Assembly: GCA_024760905.1 (NCBI GenBank)
Contig: CM045745.1
Coordinates: forward strand, 20,532,782 to 20,596,781
Direction of reading: 5' to 3'
Source of the DNA: Plotosus lineatus
Lineage: Eukaryota; Chordata; Actinopteri; Siluriformes; Plotosidae
DNA: 64,000 nucleotides
Made by a program: the position numbers and the translations under genes. Below the pieces are notes generated by a model. The model was not told the DNA's origin. It ran no database searches and saw nothing but the letters and a program-made list of their open reading frames with translations. Below, in pieces: positions 45,891 through 57,155 of the stretch (the stretch's first letter is position 1; each line of letters opens with the position of its first letter).

Positions 45891-47369
45891 GGGGCCGGTT
45901 GTTCAAAACTTGACGTTAAAGTTAACACACCTAAGGATCGCCGCTAAATTTTTAACAGTGTGGTTAACTTGCAAGATGGCGTACATGTCTAATGCTGCAT
46001 TCATGATGCCGCATCAGCGGCGTAAGGACCGAGTGTACCATGGGCTTGATTATGACTTAGCTGCTTTTTCAGACAAAGAACGAAGAATCCGCTACCGATT
46101 TGGGAGAGGGTCAATGTGCAAACCTGTGCAATCTGCTGGGAGGTGATTTGCAGCATCCCACGAATAGGGGCCACGCACTGACTGTCGAACTGCAAGTGTT
46201 GGCGGCCCTTTGCTTTTATGCCAGTGGGAGCTTTCTACAGGTGGTTAGGGACACTGTGGGCTTGGACAAAAGTACGGTTTCGAGAATAGTGAGGGATGTT
46301 ACAGATGCCTTGGTGAGAAAGCATAACGACTTTATTTCTTGGCCGACTGCGACAAATTGAGGATGGATTATTATAAATATTATTATTATTATAGTTCAAC
46401 CAAAAACATTCTCAAATATATTTCAAACTGCATCTGCAAGTACATGCGCTAAATACATTTACAAGTTGAGCTAAAGTTATTTATCTATTCAAAGGCACAA
46501 ACAAATATTCATACATATTTGCAGCAGAAAGACATAGTATTTTTTTATATATTTTATTATTTTTATTTATTATATTTTTTATATACGTTATTAAAATATA
46601 TTTTATAAAAGTACTGAGCATTAGGCTGCAGATCCAGGCTGGATGCTTTATGATTATTTGAGCCAATCATTCTCTGTGCATCAATGTTCGTGTTCTAACA
46701 CATGTGCAGGAGCCGGAGGCGGGACTAACAAACTGTGCTTTATTCTCACACTCGCACTATGTTTGATTGACAGTGTTCAGCTATTATTGCATACTGATAA
46801 TATTATGTTTGTTGATTGGTCAGCTCGGGCGTGCACATGCGCAGTGCCCGTTACACGTTACCTTCCGGTTTACTTCCTGACTCCAGTCATGCGGAACTTA
46901 TCTCCGACTTTCTCTTCAATAACAGTCATTAATAATGTTTCAGCAGCTGATACCGGGTTGGGTAGTATTCATTGCAGACTTTGCAGATATGCAACACCGC
47001 AGGTGGTTGGAGAATCACGCATTGAGAGTTTCAAACTTACACGCGCGCACACAAAAAAATATTCACGAGCACATGTATTATTGTTGATCAACATTTTTAT
47101 AATATTAAAAAGTGTACACAGACATCTTTCCCCCTCCCCCCTAGCGTACGTTTTGTACACTTAGGAAAATGTTGAATGACTCCTTAGTGCTAACCAGTAA
47201 CGTTAACCACACTGTTAGCTTTGACGGCAACGTTAACTAATGACGTGATTAACCATGCTTTGAACAACGCAGATTTAACGGCCGGTTAGCTAACGGCGGG
47301 TTAAAAATTTAACCAGTCATTAGGGATTAACCAGTGGTCAAAATAACCGTGTTTTGAACAACCGGCCCC
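45891..47369 (+). mobile_element. PIF/Harbinger transposon relic
   Basis: GGGGCCGGTTGTTCAAAAC at the left is mirrored by GTTTTGAACAACCGGCCCC at the right, a 19-bp perfect inverted repeat, with further TTAAC-rich pairing inside. About 1.48 kb. It contains the N-terminal part of a HARBI1-like transposase. No 3-bp target duplication is clear. Confidence 0.88.
45976..46360 (+). pseudogene. HARBI1-like transposase, N-terminal part, frameshifted
   Basis: First frame: MAYMSNAAFMMPHQRRKDRV then DKERRIRYRFGR. After about 46110 the match moves to the next frame: NLLGGDLQHPTNRGHALTVE, LQVLAALCFYASGSFLQVV, STVSRIVRDVTDALVRK, HNDFISWP. LTxELQVLAALxFYATGSF and the SxSTVSRxV helix are typical of Harbinger transposases. 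The frame ends at 46358-46360, and the DDE catalytic domain is absent, replaced by AT-rich sequence without resemblance. Non-functional. Confidence 0.85.
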
Positions 47370-47771
47370 AGGTTGTTTCAGGGCATAAACCACAAGGGTT
47401 TCTTCTTCTGGTCACACAAGTGCATCATGCCTTGCCTGGCATTCTGATTAGATGGCCTTCGCCTAATTCACTGCAGTATTTCCACTGCAGTATTTCCAGT
47501 TGTTTGTAGGCAACCAATCAGAGCACAGTAGGTACAGAGGGCTGAAAGACTTAATGCTATTCATTCTGTCCATGTTACATACTGACTTTTTGTCATCATA
47601 CTGATAATTTGATGTTGCTGCTTCTCCAAGGAATATTATCTTGCATGAAAGTCTGTTACATGCATGTTGGCCAAATGCGTTAAAAAATGGGGAAAACTAT
47701 TTTTTTCTAAATCGGCAGAAAATGGAACAGGTCAGTGTAACACATTGCGGTACCAGGTTCATGATTACACC
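47370..47771. other. Intergenic, nothing recognised
   Basis: No supported feature. Confidence 0.5.
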
Positions 47772-47791
47772 TATCTATCTATCTATCTATC

Positions 47792-47880
<89 letters not shown>
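47772..47880. repeat. (ATCT)n-(TA)n-(GT)n compound microsatellite
   Basis: Runs straight into the family 4 MITE at its TA target. Confidence 0.95.
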
Positions 47881-47881
<1 letters not shown>

Positions 47882-48291
47882 CAGTAAAACCTCCGCTGAC
47901 GAACGCTTAAGCTCACGAACTTTTCGCCTCAAGAACATAAAATTTGCGAGCATATAGTCTCTGCTGACGAACTAGTTTTCGGCTAGTTTAGGCGTTTCCA
48001 AACACTCCTTCCAAACAGTAAGTCCCTCCCTCCCTCCTCCTCCCACTCCATCCCATCAAGCTATCAACTACCATCACAAAGGTAAATAAAACGACTTTAT
48101 TATACAGTATAGTTTATTTCTTTAATTACAATACAATAGCACATTTATTATACATAAAATAAGGTATATTTTTGTGTAGTTTTAAGGCTTATTTAGTAGA
48201 AAATTATGTTTTATGGGGACCTGGGAATGGATTATTCTCATTTTAATGGTTTCTTATGGGAAATAAATGTTCGGAAGACGAACTTTTCGCC

Positions 48292-48341
<50 letters not shown>

Positions 48342-48380
48342 TCTGGGAACCAATTATGTTCGTGAGCAGAGGTATCACTG
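47882..48380 (+). mobile_element. Tigger-like MITE, family 4 (short copy)
   Basis: Same ends as 44545-45331. An internal deletion joins 'gaactagttttcggc' to 'tagtttaggcgtttccaaac', removing the transposase stub. A (CA)n tract has expanded inside at 48296-48338. Confidence 0.9.
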
Positions 48381-48384
48381 TATA

Positions 48385-48440
<56 letters not shown>

Positions 48441-48456
48441 GTATGTATATGTATGT

Positions 48457-48490
<34 letters not shown>

Positions 48491-48540
48491 ATGTATATGT
48501 ATGTATATGTATAATATACACACATATATATGTATAATAT
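48381..48540. repeat. (TA)n with TATG variants
   Basis: About 160 bases of TA and TATG units between two Tigger-like elements. Confidence 0.92.
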
Positions 48541-48883
48541 AAAATGTCATGTACAGTCATCCCACATTGCCACTTCGCGACTTGAAGTTTGCAGCCTCCA
48601 TGCATCGTGGTATTTTTCATAAGTATCCAAAATCAAAAATATTCATAAAAAATTCAAAATTCGTGCTGAAACTAGGCAGGCTGCATCCATTGTTTACAAA
48701 CAACAGACTGAAGTGCCCCTCCTTCAGTCCCAGTTCAGGCAGGGACCGCCCACTCGACTCAATCTCGCAAGCTGATTGGCTTAGACACGTGACGCTGTAG
48801 CCTCGCACATTCTCGTGGGAATTTTTGTGATTTTGTAATGTTATAGTGCTTGTGAACGTCCTGCACCATCTGAGGCATCCAAT

Positions 48884-48991
48884 GAGCCCAAGAAAAAGCG
48901 AAATATGATGACAGTGACCCAAAAAGTGAAATTGCTAGATATGCTGACGGCAGGCAATACGTATGCCCATGTAGCACGCCATTACCGCATA
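48884..48991 (+). pseudogene. Tigger-type transposase start, cut by LINE insertion
   Basis: Frame reads EPKKKRNMMTVTQKVKLLDM then LTAGNTYAHVARHYRI, the typical start of the Tigger helix-turn-helix (basic run, then a Q-K-V-K-LLD helix and a second A-x-x-Y helix). The frame is broken by the LINE tail, and no continuation with DDE residues is found after 49830. Confidence 0.75.
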
Positions 48992-49829
48992 AGATAAGAT
49001 AAGATAAGATACAGCTTTATTAATCTCACAATGGAGAAATTCACTGTTACAGGCTCTTGAGGTACTATCAGTAGGGGGTGCAAAAATAGATACAAGTACG
49101 AACATACACACATATATAAGTAAATAAATAAATAGATACATAAATAGTATAAATTACTAAACAATAAAAGAAAAGAATGGAGCAACTTTATAGATTGGCC
49201 TATATTAAAGTGTAATGTATCTGAGTGCAGAGTAGATGGGTTGATATGGTTGACAGTCAGTGGGGTAGATGTGGTTGATTAAAGTGCACGGGGTTTTTAT
49301 TGCACATAACCGGTATTTTCACAGACAGTTACAAAGTGGCGTTGTACAGTCTGATAGCGGTGGGAATGAACGACCTGTGGTAGCGCTCCTTCCTGCACTG
49401 AGGATGCCTCAGTCGTCCACTGAAGGAGCTGCTCAGCTCCTCGACAGTCTGGTGCAGTGGGTGAGAGCTGTTGGACAGGATGGATGTGAGCTTTGCTACC
49501 ATCCTCCTCTCACTCACCTCCTCCACAGAGTCCAGTGGGCAGCCGAGGACAGAGCTGGCCCTCCTGACCAGCTTGTTCAGTCTCTTTCTGTCCCGCTCTG
49601 TGCTGCCCGGGGCCCAGCAGATGGCAGCGTAGAGGATTGCAGAGGCTACCACAGAGTCATAAAATGTCCTGAGCAGAGGTCTGCATATGCCGAAGGACCT
49701 GAGTCTCCTCAGAAGGTGGAGGCGACTCTGGCCCTTCTTGTACAGGGCGTTGGTGTTGTGGGACCAGTCCAGTTTATTGTTAAGGTGAACACCCAGGTAC
49801 TTGAATCTACCGTGTGTTACATCAAAAAA
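48990..49829 (-). mobile_element. L2/Rex1-type LINE 3' end, reverse
   Basis: Starts with the LINE tail in reverse (GATAA repeats at 48990-49013, then 'gctttattaatctcacaatg'), then the 3' UTR and the C-terminal RT region. Strongly 5'-truncated. Confidence 0.88.
49329..49829 (-). pseudogene. L2/Rex1-type reverse transcriptase, C-terminal part
   Basis: Minus strand: GRFKYLGVHLNNKLDWSHNT, QSRLHLLRRLRSFGICRPLL, SAILYAAICWAPGSTERDRK and RHPQCRKERYHRSFIPTAIR, all C-terminal to the RT catalytic core in CR1/L2/Rex1-type LINEs. The frame is open for about 165 codons, so this copy is better kept than the one at 22416. It lacks the catalytic motifs through 5' truncation. The long plus-strand frame here is a shadow. 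Confidence 0.88.
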
Positions 49830-50127
49830 GACCAAGATTAAGATCAAGCGGAGAACAGCTATTGTCAGGGGTGAGTACAATACTTAAAGTATTTATACTG
49901 TATATAAATTCTACTTAAATATTACTGTAATACATTACAGTATTTACATATGCATATAACTGTGTAACGTTTAATATAGGTTTCATATACATTTCTTGAT
50001 ATTGTATAGACGCTAAAACATATGCCTGTGGTAGAAATGAGAAGGGTGTTCCTACTTCGCGGTTTTTCGAATATCGTGAACAGGTCTAGTGTATACAGTA
50101 TTATCCGCGATATTCAAGGGATGACTG

Positions 50128-50768
50128 TAATCACTCAAATAACTCTTTGGTGTAGCAACGATTCAGATTTCTGGACAGTCTCTGTTTCAATTTTTTTGTA
50201 ATAGCAGAAGAATAACCAGTGTAGTGGGCTGGGCTGGGTTGAAAACGGTGTAGATGGGAATAATTGTGTTTATTTGTATATTCCCTGAAAGATGTGCCCA
50301 GGCTCCTGTGTAATTACTGGTACTTTTAATTTTTGAGCATCAAAACCATGATGCAAGGTATTTAATGGGTTAAAATGACACATTCTGGAGTGGTTTATTC
50401 GTGTAAAATTGGGAGATGCTTGATCTTTTTGATCGATTGAGTTTCCCTCAATTGACTGGCTCAATGATGCATTCTTGACACACACATTTACTTTCATACT
50501 TCCTCTAGCACCTGCCTGATGTACTTATGCTCTCATTTTCTTTGCTGTCCCCCTTTCTCATCAGAGTCCTCTTATATTATAATGTTTTCTCTTTTTCCAC
50601 CCTCTGCTTGTCTCACACACTCTTCATCACACTGAGGACAGTAATGTTTGTCTCCATCCCATTTGTCTTTCTCTTTCTTCCCTTTTAGTAAACACGTTTA
50701 TCAGACCTCTGTGTGTTTAATAAACCAGAATGTATCTGCACACATACAATTTACACCCCCCCTCCCCC

Positions 50769-50800
<32 letters not shown>

Positions 50801-50898
50801 AAATTTACATGTAGTGGATGAATAGCTGCTCATTTAAAACTGGGCTGAAAGAAAAAGGAAGAGGAGGAGGCGGAGGAGGAGTAGGAGAGTGTGTGTGC

Positions 50899-50982
<84 letters not shown>

Positions 50983-51628
50983 CAGAAGAGAGAGAGAGAG
51001 AGAGAGATTGTGGTATTTAGCTTTGCTGGAATTGAGGAAGAAAAGAGGAGGTCACAAATTTTTCAAAAGAAAGCAGGAAAAAGTGTTTCAAAAAGGCAAA
51101 GAGAGGAAAATGCTGGGATTAATGCTTGGTGTGTAGTTACGATTGAAAAAGTTAAAGGAGAATAGAACTGAATAAGGCTGAGATGAAGTGATGTCTGTGT
51201 ATGAATAGAGATTTTTTTAATAGAGCGGCCTCGATTTGAAAAAGCAGAGAGGTGCATCCACCCTCATGAATCATGATCAGGTTATACTGTTATCCCAACT
51301 TCTCATTCACACACTGATCTCTCGCTCTCCCTTTCTCCAAAAGAGTTAGTGAAAATGAGTAAACTGGGACACAGGAGAAGACAAAGCAGGTGGAAGCATC
51401 AAGATCCATCTGTCTTTACTTTTCTACAGGACTCTGTGGGGTTTAGGGAGGAAGGAGCAGCATGGGAAATGGTTATGAGGAAGTGTTAGTCAGAGATGAA
51501 GAGCAAGAGAATGAGTGACGTGCGCATGTGTGTGGAAGAGAAGGTTCCTCAGCAGGGGACTTTTCCCACACAAAGATTGTGAACAATCTTAATTAGGGTG
51601 TATGTGAATGCATGCATTTGTGTGTGTA

Positions 51629-51630
<2 letters not shown>
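50128..51630. other. Intergenic with microsatellites
   Basis: (CA)n at 50769-50799 and a long (GT)n-(GA)n at 50889-51008. Nothing else recognised. Confidence 0.55.
50889..51008. repeat. (GT)n-(GA)n microsatellite
   Basis: About 80 bases of GT followed by GA units. Confidence 0.95.

Positions 51631-51676
<46 letters not shown>
51631..51676. repeat. (TA)n microsatellite, Tc1 target
   Basis: Ends exactly at the TA target of the Tc1-like element. Confidence 0.92.
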
Positions 51677-51677
<1 letters not shown>

Positions 51678-53243
51678 TAGTCCTTCTCAAAAAATTAGCA
51701 TATTGTGATAAAGTCCATTATTTTCTGTAATGTACTGATAAAAATTAAACTTTCATATATTTTAGATTCATTGCACACCAACTGAAATATTTCAGGTCTT
51801 TTATTGTTTTAATGCTGATGATTTTGGCATACAGCTCATGAAAACCCAAAATTCCTATCTCAAAAAATTAGCATATCATGTTCAGGTAGTCTAAACGAGC
51901 TATTAACCTAATCATCTGAATCAACCAATTAACTCTAAACACCTGCAAAAGATTCCTGAGGCTTTTAAAAACTCCCAGCCTGGTTCAGTACTCAAAACCG
52001 CAATCATGGGTAAGACTGCCGACCTGACTGCTGTCCAGAAGGCCATCATTGACACCCTCAAGCAAGAGGGTAAGACACAGAAAGAAATCTCTGAGCGAAT
52101 AGGCTGTTCCTAGAGTGCTGTATCAAGCCACCTCAGTGGGACGTCTGTGGGAAGGAAAAAGTGAAAGAAGGGCCGATTCCAGACCTTGGGGGACCTGTGG
52201 AAGCGTTAGACTGAGTCAGAAGTGGAAACATCCAGAGCCACCGTGCATAGGCATGTGTAGGAAATGGGCTACAGGTGCCGCATTCCCCAGGTCAAGCCAC
52301 TTTTGAACCAGAAACAGCGGCAGAAGCGCCTGACCTGGGCTACAGAGAAGCAGCACTGGACTGTTGCTCAGTGGTCCAAACTACTTTTTTTGGATGAAAG
52401 TAAATTTTGCATGTCATTCGGAAATCAAGGTGCCAGAGTCTGGAGGAAGACTGGGGAGAAGGAAATGCCAAAAAGCCTGAAGTCCAGTATCAAGTCCCCA
52501 CAGTCAGTGATGGTCTGGGGTGCCATGTCAGCTGCTGGTGTTGGGCCATTGTGTTTTATCAAGGGCAGGGTCAATGCAGCTAGCTATCAGGAGATTTTGG
52601 AGCACTTCATGCTTCCATCTGCTGAAAAGCTTTATGGAGATGAAGATTTTATTTTTCAGCACGACCTGGCACCTGCTCACAGTGCCAAAACCACTGCTAA
52701 ATGGTTTACTGACCATGGTATTACTGTGCTCAATTGGCCTGCCAACTCTCCTGACCTGAACCCCATAGAGAATCTGTGGGATATTGTGAAGAGAAAGTTG
52801 AGAGACACCAGACCCAACACTGTGGATGAGCTTAAGGCCGCTATCGAAGCATCCTGGGCCTCCATAACACCTCAGCAGTGCCACAGGCTGATTGGCTCCA
52901 TGCCACGCCACATTGAAGCAGTCATTTCTGCAAAAGGATTCCCGACCAAGTATTGAATGCATAACTGAACATAATTATTTGAAGGTTGATTTTTTTTTTT
53001 TTTTTTTTTGTATTCAGAACACTTTTTTTATTGGTTGGATGAAATATGCTAATTTTTTGAGATAGGAATTTTGGGTTTTCATGAGCTGTATGCTAAAATC
53101 ATCAGTATTAAAACAATAAAAGACCTGAAATATTTCAGTTGGTGTGCAATGAATCTAAAATATATGAAAGTTTAATTTTTATCAGTACATTACAGAAAAT
53201 AATGAACTTTATCACAATATGCTAATTTTTTGAGAAGGACTAG
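51677..53243 (+). mobile_element. Tc1-like transposon with complete long terminal repeats
   Basis: Starts CTAGTCCTTCTCAAAAAATT and ends AATTTTTTGAGAAGGACTAG, flanked by TA at 51675-51676 and 53244-53245. The inverted repeats extend about 200 bp on each side and carry internal copies of 'caaaaaattagcatat', the IR/DR arrangement of many fish Tc1 elements. 1567 bp, with a nearly complete transposase gene inside. Confidence 0.95.
52006..52956 (+). pseudogene. Tc1-like DD34E transposase, broken N-terminal part
   Basis: Starts MGKTADLTAVQKAIIDTLKQ, a helix-turn-helix of the paired-like type. Four in-frame stops follow: TAG 52111, TGA 52162, TAG 52207 and TAG 52258. From 52261 the frame is open for 231 codons to TGA 52954-52956. 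The catalytic core is complete: LFLDESKF (first Asp), FQHDLAPAHS (second Asp), SPDLNPIENLWD (Glu), with 34 residues between the last two, hence DD34E. ATG to stop is 317 codons, shorter than the usual roughly 340, which suggests a small deletion near 52162. Not functional as it stands. Confidence 0.93.
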
Positions 53244-53469
53244 TATATACAGGAATCCCTCACTTTCCGCAGTTAATTGGGACCGAGACACCCCTGTGAC
53301 CTCCGAATTTCACGAAGTAGGATCAACCCCCACCCCCACCTGACGTATACGTACTTGTATATGTGTATATAATATCAATAAATACATATTCAATATTATG
53401 AATGCTTATAACATTAACATTAAAAAATGTTATAAACATTAAAAAATACTGCATAAGATGTAAATAACA

Positions 53470-56400
53470 ATGCAGCCATGAGGAGGAGGGGGCACTAACC
53501 AGTGTCTCTCCCCCTTATGCCGGTCCCAAGCCCGGATAAATGCAGAGGGTTGCGACAGGAAGGGCATCCGGCGTAAAACTTCTGCCACATTTAAAAAATG
53601 CAAATGATCAATACAGAATTCATACCGGATCGGTCGAGGCCCGGGTTAACAACGACCGCCATCAGTGCTGTCAACCAACAGGGTGCTGATGGAAATTGGA
53701 CTACTGTTGGTCGAAGACGTCGAAGAAGGAGAGGCGGGAGGCGTGTCCGTAGGCAGAGAGAGAAGAGGAAATGCGTGAGCCTCGGACTGAGAGTAGGGAC
53801 TTTGAATGTTGGAACTATGCAAGGAAAAGATAGGGAGCTGGCTGACATGATGCAGAGGAGGAAGGTGGACATACTGTGTGTTCAGGAGACAAGGTGGAAA
53901 GGTAGAAAGGCTAAAAGCTTAGGAGCAGGGTTTAAACTGTTTTATAATGGTGTGGATGGGAAGAGAAATGGAGTAGGAGTCATCTTGAAGGAGGAGTTTG
54001 TCAGGAATGTTCTAGAAGTGAAAAGAGTGTCAGACAGAGTGATGAGTCTCAAGTTAGAAATTGAAGGCGTGATGGTCAATGTTGTTAGTGTTTATGCCCC
54101 ACAGGCAGGATGTGAGCTAGAAGAGAAGGAGAGATTCTGGAGTGAGTTAGATGAAGTGATGTAGAGTACCCCCAGAGGTGAAAGAGTGGTCATTGGAGCA
54201 GACTTCAATGGACATGTTGGTGCAGGCAACAGAGGGGACGAGGAAGTGATGGGCAGGTTTGGTATCCAGGACAGGAACACAGAAGGACAGATGTTGATCG
54301 ATTTTGCAAAAAGGATGGAAATGGCTGTGGTGAATACTTTCTTCAAGAAGAAACAGAAGCATAGGGTGACTTATGAAAGCGGAGGTAAGAGCACACAGGT
54401 AGACTACATCTTGTGTAGGCGATGTAATTTGAAGGAAGTCAGTGACTGCAAAGTAGTTGTGGGTGAGAGTGTTGCCAAACAGCATAGGATGGTGGTGTGC
54501 AGGATGACACTGATGGTGAGAAAGGTGAAAAAGGCAAAGGCAGAGCAGAAGACAAAGTGGTGGAAGCTGAAAAAGGAAGAGTGTCGTGTTGTCTTCAAGG
54601 AGGAGTTGAAACAGGCTTTGGGTAGTCAGGAAGTGCTTCCAGAGGACTGGACAACCACAGCCAATGTGATCAGGGAGACCGGTAGGAGAGTACTTGGTGT
54701 GTCCTCTGGAAGGAAAGTAGATAAGGAAACTTGGTGGTGGAATGAGGAAGTGCAGGAGTGTGTACAAAAGAAGAGGTTAGCCAAGAAGAAGTGGGACATT
54801 GAGAGGACCGAAGAGAGTAAACAGGAGTACAGGGAGACACAGCGTAAGGCAGTGTCAAAGGCCAAACAAAGGGCGTATGATGACTTGTATGATAGGTTGA
54901 ACAGTAAGGAGGGAGAAAATTATCTATACAGGTTAGCACAGCAGAGAAATAGAGATGGGAAAGACGTGCAGCAAGTTAGAGTGATAAAGGACAGAGAGGG
55001 AAATGTATTGACTGATGACAGAAGTGTGCTAGGAAGATGGAAAGAGTACTTTGAAGAGCTGATGAATGAGGAAAATGAGAGAGAAAAAAGAGTAGAAGGG
55101 GTGACCGTTGAGGAGCAGGAAGTAGCAAAGATTAGTAAGGGAGAAGTGAGGAGGGCGATGAAGAGTGGAAAGGCAGTTGGCCCTGATGACATCCCAGTTG
55201 AGGTATGGAAGTGTCTAGGGGAGGTAGCAGTAGATTTTCTGACAAGAATATTCAACAAGGTCTTAGAAAGTGAGCAGATGCCAGAGGAATGGAGGAGAAG
55301 TGTGTTTGTGCCCATTTTTAAGAACAAGGGCGATGTACAGAGTTGTGGCAACTACAGAGGGATAAAGTTGATGAGCCATACAATGAAGCTATGGGAAAGA
55401 ATAGTGGAAGCAAGACTAAGGGCAGAGGTCAGCATTTGTGAACAACAGTTTGGTTTCATGCCAAGAAAGAGCACCACAGATGCAGTGTTTGCTTTGAGGA
55501 TGTTAATAGAGAAGTACAGAGAAGGTCAGAAGGAGCTGCATTGTGCCTTTGTGGATCTGGAGAAAGCATATGACAGGGTGCCGAGAGAAGAACTGTGGTA
55601 TTGTATGAGGAAGTCTGGAGTGACAGAGAAGTATGTTAGAGTGGTGCAGGACATGTATGATAGATGTAAGACAGTGGTGAGGTGTGCTGTCGGTGTGACA
55701 GAAGAGTTCAAGGTGGAGGTGGGACTGCATCAAGGGTCAGCTCTCAGCCCCTTCTTGTTTGCTATGGTGATGGACAGGCTAACAGATGAGGTTAGACAAG
55801 AATCTCCATGGACTGTGATGTTTGCAGATGACATAGTGATCTGTCGTGAGAGCAGAGACCAAGTGGAGGAAAATCTAGAGAGGTGGCGGTATGCCCTGGA
55901 AAGGAGGGGATTGAAGGTTAGTCTTAGTAAGACAGAATACATGTGTGTGAACGACAAGGACCCAAGAGGAACTTTGAGGTTACAGGGGGCAGAGATAAAG
56001 AAGGTGGAGGATTTTAAGTACTTAAGCTCAACAATCCAGAGCAATGGAGAGTGTGGAAAAGAGGTGAAGAAGCGCGTGCAGGCAGGTTGGAATGGATGGA
56101 GAAAAGTGTCCGTGTGATGTGTGATAGGAGAGTATCGGCAAGAATGAAGGGAAAAGTGTACAAGACGGTGATGAGGCCAGCAATGTTGTATGGTTTAGAG
56201 ACAGTGGCCCTGGGGAAAAGACAGGAGTCAGAGTTGGAGGTAGCAGAGATGAAAATGTTGAGGTTCTCTTTTGGAGTAACGAGGATGGATAGGATCAGAA
56301 ATGAGTACATCAGAGGGACAGCACATGTTAGATGTTTTGGAGACAAAGTCAGAGAGGCTAGATTGAGATGGTTTGGACATGTACAGAGGCGGGATAGTGA

Positions 56401-56608
56401 GTATATTGGTCGTAGGATGCTGAGGTTGGAACTACCAGGCAAAAGGCCCAGAGGAAGACCAAAGAGAAGATTTATGGATGCGGTGAAGGCGGACATGAAG
56501 GTAGTTGGCGTAAGAGTAGAAGATGCAGAAGGTAGGGAGAGATGGAGGCAGATCATTTGCTGTGGCGACCCCTGAAGGGAACAGCCGAAAGGAAAAGAAG
56601 AAGAAGAA
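53470..56608 (+). mobile_element. RTE-clade LINE, near full length, 19-bp target duplication
   Basis: 3.14 kb: 5' UTR of about 128 bases, one ORF for endonuclease and reverse transcriptase, and a very short 3' UTR ending in AAG repeats, the RTE layout. GCATAAGATGTAAATAACA occurs at 53451-53469 and again at 56609-56627. Other fragments of this family are at 6659, 26536, 33621, 34298, 57000, 61040 and 62830. Confidence 0.95.
53598..56575 (+). pseudogene. RTE ORF: AP endonuclease plus reverse transcriptase, two lesions
   Basis: Begins MQMINTEFIPDRSRPG. Endonuclease motifs: GTLNVGTMQGK, LCVQETRWKG, VYAPQAG, VIGADFNGHVG, QVDYILCRR. Reverse transcriptase: SGKAVGPDDIPVEVWK, FGFMPRKSTTDAVF, FVDLEKAYDRVPRE, GLHQGSALSPFLFA and catalytic MFADDIVIC. 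C-terminal blocks: RLRWFGHVQRRDSEYIGRR and CGDP before the stop at 56573-56575. About 990 codons. Two defects: an in-frame TAG at 54162-54164 between VYAPQ and GADFNG, and a one-base deletion near 56110 (GTCCGTGTG where the copy at 26536 has GTCCGGTGTG), after which the match continues in the next frame. Both are small, so loss of function looks recent. Confidence 0.94.
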
Positions 56609-56859
56609 GCATAAGATGTAAATAACATATAAATACACACACTGATGTACGCAGATGCAGGTGCACACACTCACATGCACACCTCACAACAATGTAAGTG
56701 CCGTAGTTTTGATGGGAGATTTTGGGTTGTTTTTTGTTGGTTTAGGGTTTTGGTTGGGGTTTTTTTTTTTTGCATAATTGGCCTTGTTTTTGAGGCATTT
56801 TTCCAGAACTTTTTTCCCATATTCTTCCTTAATTTCCTTATTTTTTTTAATTTGATGAA

Positions 56860-56922
<63 letters not shown>

Positions 56923-56999
56923 GCAATGCACTGGAGCCGCATGAATTGGAGCGCAACGTAGTCAAGGATCCCTGTGTGTGTGCGAGTGTGTGTGTGTAT

Positions 57000-57155
57000 C
57001 TTTGCCTTTCGGCTGTTCCCTTCAGGGGTCGCCACAGCGAATCGTCTGCCTCCATCTCACCCTATCCTCTGTATCTTCTACTCTTACTCCAACTACCTTC
57101 ATGTCCTCCTTCACCACATCCATAAATCTTCTCTTTGGTCTTCCCCTAGGCCTCT
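57000..57155 (-). mobile_element. RTE LINE 3' fragment, reverse
   Basis: 'ctttcggctgttcccttcag' then the reverse of the last roughly 45 codons, ending near 'tttggtcttcccctaggcct'. It lies 25 bases after the end of the family 2 MITE. Confidence 0.88.

Larger units (their letters stand above)
48554..50127 (+). mobile_element. Tigger-like element, family 5, split by a LINE
   Basis: Starts CAGTCATCCCACATTGCC after TA (48552-48553) and ends CGATATTCAAGGGATGACTG before TA (50128-50129). CAGTCATCCC is perfectly mirrored. It contains a transposase start and, at 48990-49829, a reverse LINE. Confidence 0.85.
53250..56974. mobile_element. MITE, family 2, split by a near-full RTE LINE
   Basis: Starts CAGGAATCCCTCACTTTCCG after TA (53248-53249), ends GTCAAGGATCCCTG. 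It is interrupted at 53470-56608. A (TA)n tract at 56862-56918 has grown inside its right half. Its left end lies 6 bases from the Tc1 end at 53243. Confidence 0.88.

Noticed and set aside
46643..47164. 173-codon open frame inside the Harbinger relic
   Set aside because: No domain, low-complexity AT-rich stretches, and it lies where the catalytic transposase region has been lost. Probably chance.
49269..49841. 190-codon open frame on the plus strand
   Set aside because: It is the antisense of the L2/Rex1 reverse transcriptase segment read on the minus strand, which shows clear family motifs.
56014..56670. 218-codon open frame on the minus strand
   Set aside because: Antisense shadow of the RTE C-terminal region; the same applies to the minus-strand frames at 26711-27616 and 54147-54767.
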